A DNA stretch of 64,000 bases from Thiorhodovibrio litoralis (GTDB taxonomy: Bacteria > Pseudomonadota > Gammaproteobacteria > Chromatiales > Chromatiaceae). Below are positions 34,748 through 43,496 of this stretch, in pieces. The number at the start of each line of letters is the position of its first letter. Positions within the stretch are counted from its first letter, which is position 1. The stretch is from NCBI RefSeq assembly GCF_033954455.1, contig NZ_CP121473.1, forward strand, positions 4,450,501 through 4,514,500, written 5' to 3'. The notes under the pieces were generated by a model. It was given only the letters and a program-made list of their open reading frames with translations, searched no databases and was not told the DNA's origin. The position numbers and the translations under genes were made by a program.

Positions 34748-37573
34748 ATGACTGCGGAACCCGCCAACCAGAACGCCGAGCAACTCGCCAGAGACGCCAT
34801 CGACCGGCAGCTCGCCGCTGCGGGCTGGGTCGTGCAGAAACAGAAAACGCTCGATTTCAACGCCGGCCCCGGTATCGCCGTGCGCGAGTACCAGACCGAC
34901 GTCGGTCCAGCCGATTATGTGCTCTTTGTCGACCGCCAGCCGCTTGGCGTGATCGAGGCTAAGCCTGAGGATTGGGGCCACAAAATCACCACGGTAGAGC
35001 TTCAGGCCGAGACCTACGCCGCCGCGCGGCTGAAATGGCTCCATCACACCAAACCCCTGCCCTTCGTCTACGAATGCACCGGCGTCATCACCCGCTTCAC
35101 CGACGCCCGAGACCCCAAACCGCGCTCGCGCGAAGTCTTCAGCGTTCATCGTCCCGAGACCCTGGCTGAATGGGCCAAGCAGCCCGCCTCCCTGCGCGCA
35201 CGGCTTGGCCAGCTGCCAACACTGATCACCGGCGGACTGCGCGACTGCCAGGTGCGCGCCATCATCAATCTGGAAGATTCTCTCAAGGCCGCCAGGGCGC
35301 GTGCCCTGGTCCAGATGGCGACCGGCGCGGGCAAGACCTTCACCGCCATCAGTGCAGTGTATCGGCTGCTTAAATTTGGCGATGCCAAGCGCGTGCTCTT
35401 CCTGGTCGACACCCGCAACCTGGGCGAGCAGGCCGAACAGGAATTCATGGCCTTCGTGCCCAATGATGACAATCGCAAATTCACCGAGCTGTATAACGTT
35501 CAGCGCCTGAGCTCCGGCCACATCGCCCGGGACAGCCAGGTCTGCATCAGCACCATCCAGCGCATGTACGCGCTCCTCAAAGACCAATCGCTGGACGAGG
35601 CGGCCGAGGAAACCAACCCGGCCGAGCAACTGGTCAAGGGCAAACAGCCGCTGCCGGTCGTCTACAACCCCTGGATTCCGCCTGAGTTCTTTGACGTCGT
35701 CATCATCGACGAATGCCACCGCTCCATCTACAACCTCTGGCGCCAGGTGCTCGAATACTTCGACGCTTTCTTGGTTGGCCTGACCGCCACGCCCGACAGC
35801 CGCACCTATGGCTTCTTTCACAAGAACGTCGTCAGCGAGTATCCGCACGAGCAAGCCGTCGCCGATGGCGTCAATGTCGGCAACGAGGTATTTGAGATCG
35901 AGACCGGGCGCACCAGGGAAGGCGCCGTCATCAAAGCCAAGCAGCAGGTCGAGCGCCGCGAGCGCCTCACCCGCCGCCGGCGCTGGGAAATGCAGGACGC
36001 CGATGAGACCTACACCGCCAAGGACCTAGACCGGTCGGTGGTTAATCCCGACCAGATTCGCACCGTCATCAGCGCCTATCGCGACAGCCTTGCGCGCATC
36101 TTTCCCGGACGCCGGGAGGTTCCCAAAACCCTGATCTTCGCCAAGACCGACAGCCACGCCGACGACATTATCCAGATCGTGCGCGAAGTCTTTGACGAAG
36201 GCAACGCCTTCTGCAAGAAGGTCACCTACCGCGCCGCGCGCGACCGCCAGGACAAGGACGGCGGGCTGCTCGAAAAAGGCGAGGACCCCAAGTCCATTCT
36301 GGCCCAGTTTCGCAACGCCTATCACCCGCGCATCGCCGTCACAGTGGACATGATCGCCACCGGTACCGACGTCAAACCGCTCGAGTGCCTGATTTTCATG
36401 CGCGACGTGCGCAGCCGCAATTACTTCGAGCAGATGAAAGGCCGTGGCACCCGCACCCTGGACGCCGACGGACTGAAGAAGGTCACGCCATCGGCCTGCA
36501 CCGCCAAGACCCACTATGTCATCGTCGATGCAGTTGGCGTCACCCGCTCACTCAAGACCGCGAGCCGGCCACTGATCACCAAACCCTCGGTCCCGCTCAA
36601 GGATCTCGCCACTGGTGTGATGATGGGCGTGCGCGACGAGGACAGCGTCAGCTCCCTGGCCGGACGCCTTGCCCGCCTCGACAAGCAACTCGACGACCCG
36701 GAGCGGGCACGCATTCAGACCGCCGCCGGCGGCACCCGGCTCACCACCATCGTTCGCTCCCTGGTTGACGCCATCGATCCCGACCGCATCGAAGAACGCG
36801 CGCGCATTATCACCGGCAGCGACCACGGCTTCGGCGAGCCCGGCGACAGCCAGCGCGACCAGGCGCGGGATGAATTGGTCGGCGAAGCCGCCCGGATCTT
36901 CACCGGCCCGCTGATCGAACTACTCGACAGCATCCGCCGCGACAAGGAACAAATCATCGACCACGACAATCTCGACAACCTGGTCACCGCCGACTGGGCC
37001 GGCGAGACGGCCGAAAACGCCGCCGCACTGCGGAAAGAATTCGCGCAATATCTCAGCGAGCACCGCGACCAGATCGAGGCACTGTCCATCTTCTTCACCC
37101 AGCCCGCCCGCCGCGCCGCGGTCACTTATGGCATGATCCAAAGCCTGCTCGACCAGCTGCGCCAGGACCGCCCCAAGCTCGCCCCGCTGCGCGTGTGGCA
37201 AGCCTATTCTCAACTCGACCAGCTACCGGCAGGAACCGCCAGCCCGATCAGCGAGCTGACTACCCTGGTCGCCCTGATCCGGCGCGTCTGCGGCATCGAC
37301 CAACGCATCGCACCCTACGACGACACCGTGCGCCGCAACTTCCAGAACTGGATCATGCGCCGCCACAGCGGCGCCGGCGAGAAGTTCAACGAAGAGCAAA
37401 TGGCCTGGCTGCGCATGATTCGCGATCATGTGGCTGGGTCGTTCCGGTTCGAGCGAGATGATTTGGAATTGGCGCCTTTCGATGGCCAGGGTGGGATTGG
37501 TCGGATGTATCAGTTGTTTGGCGAGGGGATGGATGAGGTTATTGAGAAGTTGAATGAGGTATTGGCTGCGTGA
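34748..37573 (+). CDS. hsdR: Type I restriction enzyme, R (endonuclease/translocase) subunit
   Basis: The 941-aa motor and nuclease subunit. The N-terminal PD-(D/E)xK nuclease is seen as ADYVLFVDRQPLGVIEAKPED (near residues 57-77). The superfamily 2 helicase core has MATGAGKT (about 190), IIDECHRS (about 320), GLTATP and QMKGRGTRTL. The C-terminal part should bind the methylase complex. It is the first gene of the operon and its stop overlaps the hsdS GTG start (GTGA). The restriction subunit needs HsdS and HsdM, both present and intact. Confidence 0.95.
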   Translation: MTAEPANQNAEQLARDAIDRQLAAAGWVVQKQKTLDFNAGPGIAVREYQTDVGPADYVLFVDRQPLGVIEAKPEDWGHKITTVELQAETYAAARLKWLHHTKPLPFVYECTGVITRFTDARDPKPRSREVFSVHRPETLAEWAKQPASLRARLGQLPTLITGGLRDCQVRAIINLEDSLKAARARALVQMATGAGKTFTAISAVYRLLKFGDAKRVLFLVDTRNLGEQAEQEFMAFVPNDDNRKFTELYNVQRLSSGHIARDSQVCISTIQRMYALLKDQSLDEAAEETNPAEQLVKGKQPLPVVYNPWIPPEFFDVVIIDECHRSIYNLWRQVLEYFDAFLVGLTATPDSRTYGFFHKNVVSEYPHEQAVADGVNVGNEVFEIETGRTREGAVIKAKQQVERRERLTRRRRWEMQDADETYTAKDLDRSVVNPDQIRTVISAYRDSLARIFPGRREVPKTLIFAKTDSHADDIIQIVREVFDEGNAFCKKVTYRAARDRQDKDGGLLEKGEDPKSILAQFRNAYHPRIAVTVDMIATGTDVKPLECLIFMRDVRSRNYFEQMKGRGTRTLDADGLKKVTPSACTAKTHYVIVDAVGVTRSLKTASRPLITKPSVPLKDLATGVMMGVRDEDSVSSLAGRLARLDKQLDDPERARIQTAAGGTRLTTIVRSLVDAIDPDRIEERARIITGSDHGFGEPGDSQRDQARDELVGEAARIFTGPLIELLDSIRRDKEQIIDHDNLDNLVTADWAGETAENAAALRKEFAQYLSEHRDQIEALSIFFTQPARRAAVTYGMIQSLLDQLRQDRPKLAPLRVWQAYSQLDQLPAGTASPISELTTLVALIRRVCGIDQRIAPYDDTVRRNFQNWIMRRHSGAGEKFNEEQMAWLRMIRDHVAGSFRFERDDLELAPFDGQGGIGRMYQLFGEGMDEVIEKLNEVLAA

Positions 37574-38997
37574 CTTTAGTTCCCAAGATTGATACTGGTC
37601 TTCATTACCCGATCAACATCCACGCAATCCCTTCGAGTTGGGCTGTCGATTATATAGGCCATTTCACCGATGAAATACAGCCCGGGTTTTCCTGTGGCAC
37701 ACACAACTCGAACGCAGAAGGCGTGCCACATTTGCGCCCAATGAATATTTCTCGTAAAGGCAAAGTGGATTTGGACGAGGTCAAGCATGTTGCCAGAGAG
37801 CATGACAACCGCCGTCTATCGCAAGGAGATGTTTTATTTAACAACACAAATAGCCCAGAGCTGATTGGAAAAACCGCTCTCGTATCTAAGCTTGCGATCG
37901 GGGTCGCATTTTCGAACCACATGACAAGACTCAGGTTCAATACTGCAATAGATCCCCGATTTGCTGCACTACAGATTCACTACCTATGGATGATGAAGTA
38001 CTTTCTTCATCGCTGCGTCAAGCATGTCAATCAAGCAAGCGTTTCATCGCGAAATCTTGCTCGTTCAGTGCCTTTGGTTGCCCCACCTATCAATGAACAA
38101 CGACGCATCGTAGCCAAAATTGAAGAACTGTTTTCTGAGTTGGACAAGGGTATCGAAAGCCTGAAAACCGCCCGAGGGCAACTCAAGGTCTATCGCCTGG
38201 CCGTGCTTAAGCACGCTTTTGATTGCAAGCTTACAGCTCTGTGGCGCAGGAATAAGAATCGAGCTCCTTGGGAACAGATTCTATTTGGCTCCCTTCTATC
38301 ACATGTCACCTCCGGCTCAAGAGGCTGGGCGAAATACTACTCAAGCAATGGCGATATTTTCATTCGCGCCCAGAATCTGAAGCATGACCGACTCGATCTT
38401 AGTGATGTGGCTTATGTGCAGCTTCCAGAGCAGTCCGAAGGGATGCGGACGCGCGTTCGAGTCGGCGATTTGCTGATCACGATAACGGGCGCCAATGTTA
38501 CCAAAACTGGATATATTCACTCCGATATTGGAACTGCCTATGTCAGCCAGCATGTTGCACTTTGCCGCCCGAAGCAAAATGCAGATCCCGAATATCTTTA
38601 TTGGTACCTGACTGCTGAGTCAGCAGGCCGGAAACAGCTAAAGGGGATGGCATATGGAGCAGGAAAGCCCGGATTGAATCTCGACAATATTCGATCGGTC
38701 GAAATTCGCTTTCCAGAGCTTGACGAGCAGAAATTCATCGTTCAAAAAATCCATGAATTGCTTACAGTCGAAGAAAACCTGACATCAGTGATCGATTCCG
38801 AGCTACGACGGACCGAATCCCTCCGCCAAGCCATCCTCAAAAAAGCCTTCTCCGGCCAACTCGTCCCCCAGGACCCCTACGACGAACCCGCATCGGTGCT
38901 GCTCGAACGTATTCGCGCGGACAAAGCTGCTCAAACTGAAACAAACCAGCCCAAAGGCAGACGCCAACCCCGCCAAAAGCGGACCGTGCCGGTCTGA
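37570..38997 (+). CDS. hsdS: Type I restriction-modification specificity subunit
   Basis: The 475-aa DNA-recognition subunit has two target-recognition domains (about 15-170 and 230-385). Each is followed by a coiled-coil segment beginning at PPINEQRRIVAKIEELFSEL and PELDEQKFIVQKIHELL. GTG 37570 overlaps the hsdR stop. The target-recognition stretches (about 37600-38800) are visibly richer in A/T than flanking genes, as expected for fast-exchanged recognition modules. The recognised DNA sequence cannot be read from the protein. Confidence 0.93.
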   Translation: MTLVPKIDTGLHYPINIHAIPSSWAVDYIGHFTDEIQPGFSCGTHNSNAEGVPHLRPMNISRKGKVDLDEVKHVAREHDNRRLSQGDVLFNNTNSPELIGKTALVSKLAIGVAFSNHMTRLRFNTAIDPRFAALQIHYLWMMKYFLHRCVKHVNQASVSSRNLARSVPLVAPPINEQRRIVAKIEELFSELDKGIESLKTARGQLKVYRLAVLKHAFDCKLTALWRRNKNRAPWEQILFGSLLSHVTSGSRGWAKYYSSNGDIFIRAQNLKHDRLDLSDVAYVQLPEQSEGMRTRVRVGDLLITITGANVTKTGYIHSDIGTAYVSQHVALCRPKQNADPEYLYWYLTAESAGRKQLKGMAYGAGKPGLNLDNIRSVEIRFPELDEQKFIVQKIHELLTVEENLTSVIDSELRRTESLRQAILKKAFSGQLVPQDPYDEPASVLLERIRADKAAQTETNQPKGRRQPRQKRTVPV

Positions 38998-39002
38998 AAG
39001 CT

Positions 39003-39293
39003 ATGTTGATCGATACGCTACAGGCACAGCGCGAGACTATTATCGCCTTGGGCAAGGAGTATGGTGCGCGGCACATCCGGGTGTTTGGCTCCGTTGCCCG
39101 ACGTGAGGAAGGGCCAGACAGTGATGTCGACCTCTTGGTCGAGCTTCCGCGCGGTTATGATCTTTTTGCGCAGCGGCTGCCACTGACCGATCGCCTGAGC
39201 GATCTGCTTGGCCGCCGCGTCGAGCTAATACCCGAACATGAGCTCAGCCGCCACATCCGTGATCAGGTCCTGACCGAGGCGATCGCCTTATGA
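39003..39293 (+). CDS. MNT-type nucleotidyltransferase antitoxin (MntA-like)
   Basis: The 96-aa minimal nucleotidyltransferase has the GSVARREEGPDSDVDLLVE signature (Gly-Ser and paired Asp for metal/NTP). In HEPN/MNT pairs this protein neutralises the HEPN RNase, in studied cases by adenylylating its Tyr. It starts 5 bp after hsdS and overlaps the HEPN gene by ATGA. Location inside the restriction-modification operon is unusual. Confidence 0.9.
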   Translation: MLIDTLQAQRETIIALGKEYGARHIRVFGSVARREEGPDSDVDLLVELPRGYDLFAQRLPLTDRLSDLLGRRVELIPEHELSRHIRDQVLTEAIAL

Positions 39294-39643
39294 GCAAAAC
39301 CTGGCAAGCCCACGCACGTCACATCCTGGACGCCATCGGGCGCATTCGGCTGATCGATTCCCGAGGCGACCTGACGCAGGACGTCGTCCTCTACGATGCC
39401 GCACTGCGTAACTTGCAGACACTCTCCGAGTCGACACAGCAACGACCAAAAGCCATGAAAGAGGCCCATCCAGAAATCCCCTGGCGCCAGATCAGCGGAT
39501 TTCGCAACATCCTCGTGCACAACTATCTTGGCGACATTGATCCGCTGACCATCGCCTCCGTCATTGAACGCAACCTCCAACCGCTGGAGGACTGCGTTCA
39601 AACAATGCTTGACAGTGACCTGCCGAACAACCGTGAACAGTGA
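39290..39643 (+). CDS. HEPN-domain RNase toxin (HepT-like, DUF86)
   Basis: The 117-aa all-helical HEPN protein carries the active-site motif Arg72-x4-His77-x-Tyr79 in RNILVHNYLGD. The Tyr is the residue modified by the partner nucleotidyltransferase in characterised systems. It overlaps the MNT gene by 4 bp and the next small gene by 11 bp, so the three genes are a coupled unit nested between hsdS and hsdM. Confidence 0.9.
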   Translation: MSKTWQAHARHILDAIGRIRLIDSRGDLTQDVVLYDAALRNLQTLSESTQQRPKAMKEAHPEIPWRQISGFRNILVHNYLGDIDPLTIASVIERNLQPLEDCVQTMLDSDLPNNREQ

Positions 39644-39800
39644 TCCGATCGTCGAAGAGATCCGTCGAGGCCGTCGCGCGCATGCAGCGAGGTTCGGGAA
39701 TGATATGAAAGCCATCTGTACGGATTATCGCAGACGCGAAAACGAGCTCGCTAAGCGCCTGATCGCACCACCACCAAGGAGCAGGAGAACGAAGGACTGA
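39633..39800 (+). CDS. Small conserved protein coupled to HEPN/MNT genes
   Basis: GTG 39633 opens a 55-aa frame overlapping the HEPN stop. The product VNSDPIVEEIRRGRRAHAAR, then FGNDMKAICTDYRRRENELAK, resembles a common small family often found beside toxin-antitoxin genes (pattern DPIVEEIR, then F-x-D-x-x-A-I-x-x-D). The function is unknown. It ends 24 bp before hsdM. Confidence 0.6.
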   Translation: MNSDPIVEEIRRGRRAHAARFGNDMKAICTDYRRRENELAKRLIAPPPRSRRTKD

Positions 39801-39824
39801 AATGAATCGAGGCTACCCAACCGA

Positions 39825-41330
39825 ATGAACACCGCCTCCATCATCTCCAAGGTCTGGAGCTTCTGCCACACGCTGCGCGACGATGGCGTGGGCTATGGCG
39901 ACTATCTCGAGCAGCTCACCTACCTGATCTTTCTCAAAATGGCGGCAGAGTATGCCAAGCCGCCCTACAGCCGTGAGATGGGCATCCCGGCGCGCTACGA
40001 CTGGGAGAGCTTAAAGCGCCGTCGCGGCGCGGAACTGGAAGCGCATTACATCGATCTGCTGCGCGAGCTGGGCACTCGGTCCGGCATGCTCGGCAAGATT
40101 TTCACCAAGGCGCAGAACAAGATTCAGGACCCAGCCAAGCTCTATCGGCTGATCAACATGGTCGACGAGGAGCAGTGGGTCATGATGGGCGCCGATGTGA
40201 AGGGCGACATCTACGAGGGGCTGCTGGAGAAGAACGCCGAGGACACCAAGTCTGGCGCCGGGCAGTATTTCACGCCGCGCGCGCTGATCCGCGTGATGGT
40301 GGAGTGCGTTCGCCCTGAGCCCGGCAAGACCATCGCCGACCCTGCCTGTGGCACCGGGGGATTTTTCCTCGCCGCCTATGACTTCCTCAACAACCCCGAC
40401 AATCACCAGCTCGACAAGGCGCAAAAGGCGTTTCTCAAGCACCAGACCTTTCACGGCCATGAGATCGTCGCCAATACCCGGCGTCTGTGCCTGATGAACA
40501 TGTTCCTGCACAACATCGGCGAAATCGACAGCGAGGGCATGATCTCGCCGCAGGACGCGCTCATCGCTCCGAGCCCAACGACCTACGACTATGTTCTGGC
40601 CAATCCGCCCTTCGGCAAAAAAAGCTCCATGAGCTTCACCAATGACGAGGGCGAGGAGGACACCGAGGAGCTGACCTACAACCGGCAGGATTTCTGGGCG
40701 ACCACCTCAAACAAACAGCTCAATTTCGTGCAGCACATCCGCACCATGCTCAAGACCACCGGGCGCGCCGCAGTGGTGGTGCCAGATAACGTGCTGTTCG
40801 AGGGCGGAGCCGGCGAGACCATCCGCGCCAAGCTATTGGAAACCACCGATCTGCATACCATTCTGCGGCTGCCAACGGGAGTCTTCTATGCCCAAGGGGT
40901 CAAGGCGAACGTCCTGTTCTTCGACAACCGCCCGGCGAGCCCAGATCCACAGACCCGGGAGGTCTGGTACTACGACTATCGCACCAACGTTCACCATACC
41001 CTGAAGAAGAAGCCGATGCGCTTCGAAGATTTGGCGGATTTCATCGCCTGCTACCAGCCGCGCAACCGCCATGAACGCCGACCAACCTGGAACCCTGACA
41101 CCAACGCCGAGGGGCGTTGGCGCACCTACAGCCGCGCGGAGCTGATCGCACGCGACAAAACCAGCCTGGATGTCTTCTGGCTGAAGGACAAGAGCCTGAC
41201 CGATCTCGACAATCTGCCGGAACCCGAGGATCTGGCCGCCGAGATCATCGAGAATTTGGAGGCGGGACTGCGCAGTTTCCGCTCGGTACTGGCGGGACTA
41301 ACCTCGGAGAATAACGACCACCCACTATGA
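39825..41330 (+). CDS. hsdM: Type I restriction-modification adenine methyltransferase subunit
   Basis: The 501-aa N6-adenine methyltransferase has an N-terminal helical domain (VWSFCHTLRDDGVGYGDYLEQ), SAM-binding motif I (DPACGTGGF near 170) and catalytic motif IV (NPPFG near 260). The C-terminal region contacts HsdS. The gene comes last in the order R-S-(MNT-HEPN-small)-M. It overlaps the rlmI-like gene by ATGA, so the chromosomal gene is co-translated with the restriction system. Confidence 0.95.
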   Translation: MNTASIISKVWSFCHTLRDDGVGYGDYLEQLTYLIFLKMAAEYAKPPYSREMGIPARYDWESLKRRRGAELEAHYIDLLRELGTRSGMLGKIFTKAQNKIQDPAKLYRLINMVDEEQWVMMGADVKGDIYEGLLEKNAEDTKSGAGQYFTPRALIRVMVECVRPEPGKTIADPACGTGGFFLAAYDFLNNPDNHQLDKAQKAFLKHQTFHGHEIVANTRRLCLMNMFLHNIGEIDSEGMISPQDALIAPSPTTYDYVLANPPFGKKSSMSFTNDEGEEDTEELTYNRQDFWATTSNKQLNFVQHIRTMLKTTGRAAVVVPDNVLFEGGAGETIRAKLLETTDLHTILRLPTGVFYAQGVKANVLFFDNRPASPDPQTREVWYYDYRTNVHHTLKKKPMRFEDLADFIACYQPRNRHERRPTWNPDTNAEGRWRTYSRAELIARDKTSLDVFWLKDKSLTDLDNLPEPEDLAAEIIENLEAGLRSFRSVLAGLTSENNDHPL

Positions 41331-42544
41331 ATACCACGCCACTGTTTTTGAAGAAAGACCAGGAGCGCCGCCTGCTGGCCGGGCATTGCTGGGTCTACAG
41401 CAATGAAGTCGATACGGCGCGCTCGCCGCTGAAGGGACTGGAGCCGGGGGCGCCGGTGGAGCTGATCGCGCAAGGTGGGCGTTGGCTTGGCCATGGTTAT
41501 GTCAACCCCAACTCCCTGCTGTGCGCGCGGCTGGTCAGTCGCGAGCGCAGGCTGCCGCTCAGCCCGGCGCTGCTGCTGGGTCGGCTGCACCAGGCGCTCA
41601 GCCTGCGTGAGCGGCTGTATACCGCGCCTTTCTATCGGCTGGTGCATGGCGAGAGTGACGGACTGCCGGGGCTAATCGTTGACCGCTATGGCGAACTGCT
41701 GGTGGTGCAGATCACCACCGCGGGCATGGAGCGCGAGCGCGGCGAGGTGCTCTCGGCGCTGGCGCAGGTTCTGCGACCGAAGCACATCCTGCTGCGCAAC
41801 GATATCTCGGTGCGCGCACTCGAGGGCCTACCGCAGCAAGTCGAGTGGGCGCTGGGCGGCTTCGAGGGAGAGATCAGTCTGCGCGAAGGCGACATTGAGT
41901 ACCACATCGACCCGGTGCAGGGGCAAAAAACCGGCTGGTTCTATGATCAGGCCGAGAATCGGCGAATGCTCGCGCGCTTCGGCGTCGGCCGCTCGGGCAT
42001 CGGCGAGCGGGTGTTGGATGTCTGCTGCTATTTGGGCGCATGGGGCTTTGCCGCTGCCAGCGCCGGTGCGCGCGAGCTAAGTTTTGTCGACAGTTCAGCG
42101 GGAGCTCTGGAAAAAGTCGGCGCCACCGCCGAGCGCCATGGCCTGGATGAGCGCGTCTCCGATCTACTCCAAGGCGATGCCTTCGACGTGCTGCGATGTT
42201 TGCGGGATGCAGGACGCACATTCGACCTGATCATTCTCGACCCGCCAGCATTCATCAAAAAGCGCAAGGATCACAAGGAAGGCTTGCAGGCCTACCGTCG
42301 GCTGAACCGACTGGGGCTGGAGCTAATGGCCCCCGATGGACTGCTGGTCAGCTCGTCCTGCTCGCATCATCTCAGCCGCCAGGAATTCCACCACAGCATT
42401 CAGCAGGCCGCCCGCAGCGCTGGGCGCGAGTTGCAATTGCTGTTCGACGGCGGTCAGGGGCCGGATCATCCGGTGCACCCAGCCATTGTCGAAACCGCTT
42501 ATCTCAAAACTGCATTCTTGCGTGTGCTAGCACCGGCTAACTGA
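41327..42544 (+). CDS. RlmI-like 23S rRNA (cytosine-C5) methyltransferase
   Basis: The 405-aa SAM-dependent methyltransferase has an N-terminal PUA domain (LLAGHCWVYSNEVD). The RlmI-type middle region is seen as GESDGLPGLIVDRYG and GQKTGWFYDQAENR. The Rossmann core has VLDVCCYLGAWGFAAA and LIILDPPAFIKKRKDH, and a C-terminal VSSSCSHHL contains the likely catalytic Cys. By family it methylates C1962 of 23S rRNA. The start overlaps the hsdM stop. Confidence 0.9.
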   Translation: MNTTPLFLKKDQERRLLAGHCWVYSNEVDTARSPLKGLEPGAPVELIAQGGRWLGHGYVNPNSLLCARLVSRERRLPLSPALLLGRLHQALSLRERLYTAPFYRLVHGESDGLPGLIVDRYGELLVVQITTAGMERERGEVLSALAQVLRPKHILLRNDISVRALEGLPQQVEWALGGFEGEISLREGDIEYHIDPVQGQKTGWFYDQAENRRMLARFGVGRSGIGERVLDVCCYLGAWGFAAASAGARELSFVDSSAGALEKVGATAERHGLDERVSDLLQGDAFDVLRCLRDAGRTFDLIILDPPAFIKKRKDHKEGLQAYRRLNRLGLELMAPDGLLVSSSCSHHLSRQEFHHSIQQAARSAGRELQLLFDGGQGPDHPVHPAIVETAYLKTAFLRVLAPAN

Positions 42545-42667
42545 CGCGCATTTAACCCAACCTTCACCTCCTCTCAACAGCATCGCAACAAAGCTCGGTA
42601 ACCATAGCGCCAAATTGATCAAGGCGTTGAGTTTGCCAGCACGCATGCAGCTGCGGGGAGGATGAGA

Positions 42668-43483
42668 ATGAGTCAGGTCGAGGCCTTGCGGCCGCTGAGA
42701 TATCGCACCATTTGGATCTCGGATATCCATCTTGGCTTTCATGGCTGTCAGGCCGATTTTCTGCGCGATTTTCTGCGCGCGACAGCCTGCCGCCAGCTGT
42801 ATCTGGTGGGCGACATCATCGATCTTTGGGCCTTGCGCAAGGGCCTGTACTGGCCTAGTGCGCACCAACAGGTGGTCCAGGCTGTGCTGGAGAAAGCGCG
42901 CAACGGAACCCAAGTGACCTATGTTCCGGGCAATCACGACGAACTGCTGCGCGGGCATCTCGGCGAGGATTTTGCCGGCGTCGCCATCCGCGACGAGGTG
43001 GTCCATACCACGGTCGATGGTCGCCGTCTGCTGGTGCTGCATGGCGACAAATTCGACCACGTGGTGCAGAAAGGCCCATGGCTCGCGCACATTGGCGCCA
43101 CGCTTTACGATCTGATCCTGGGCATCAGCCAGCCCGTGAACCGCATCCGCCGTCGCCTCGGGCTGCGCTATTGGTCCTTGGCGGCTTTTCTGAAGCGCCG
43201 GGTCAAAAACGCGGTGAATTACATTGGCAACTTCGAGCAGATCGTCGCAACCGAAGCGCGCAAGCATCGCGTCGACGGCATGGTGTGCGGTCATATCCAT
43301 CATGCCGAGATGCGCGAAATCGACGGCGTTGATTACTGCAACTGCGGCGATTGGGTCGAGAGTTGCACCGCCTTAGTGGAGCATCACGATGGCCGCATGG
43401 AGTTGCTGCGCTGGACCGAGATTCGCGAAGTCCTTGGCAGCGATGCGGCCAAAGCTCCCGAGCCTCTGGCCGAAGCGGCCTGA
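42668..43483 (+). CDS. Metallophosphoesterase, PlcP-like or LpxH-like (COG2908)
   Basis: Calcineurin-like phosphoesterase of 271 aa with metal motifs SDIHLG, VGDIIDLW, PGNHDE, LHGDKFD and GHIHHAE. ATG 42668 is 5 nt after GGGGAGGA; ATG 42662 is too close to that ribosome-binding site. Proteins of this family are annotated UDP-2,3-diacylglucosamine diphosphatase, but some are the phosphate-starvation phospholipase PlcP that releases diacylglycerol. With btaBA and pst genes in the same window, PlcP is attractive: its diacylglycerol would feed BtaA. I did not find a convincing Pho box upstream. The short 13-bp gap to the convergent EAL gene has no clear terminator. Confidence 0.75.
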   Translation: MSQVEALRPLRYRTIWISDIHLGFHGCQADFLRDFLRATACRQLYLVGDIIDLWALRKGLYWPSAHQQVVQAVLEKARNGTQVTYVPGNHDELLRGHLGEDFAGVAIRDEVVHTTVDGRRLLVLHGDKFDHVVQKGPWLAHIGATLYDLILGISQPVNRIRRRLGLRYWSLAAFLKRRVKNAVNYIGNFEQIVATEARKHRVDGMVCGHIHHAEMREIDGVDYCNCGDWVESCTALVEHHDGRMELLRWTEIREVLGSDAAKAPEPLAEAA

Positions 43484-43496
43484 TTAGAGCTCCCGA

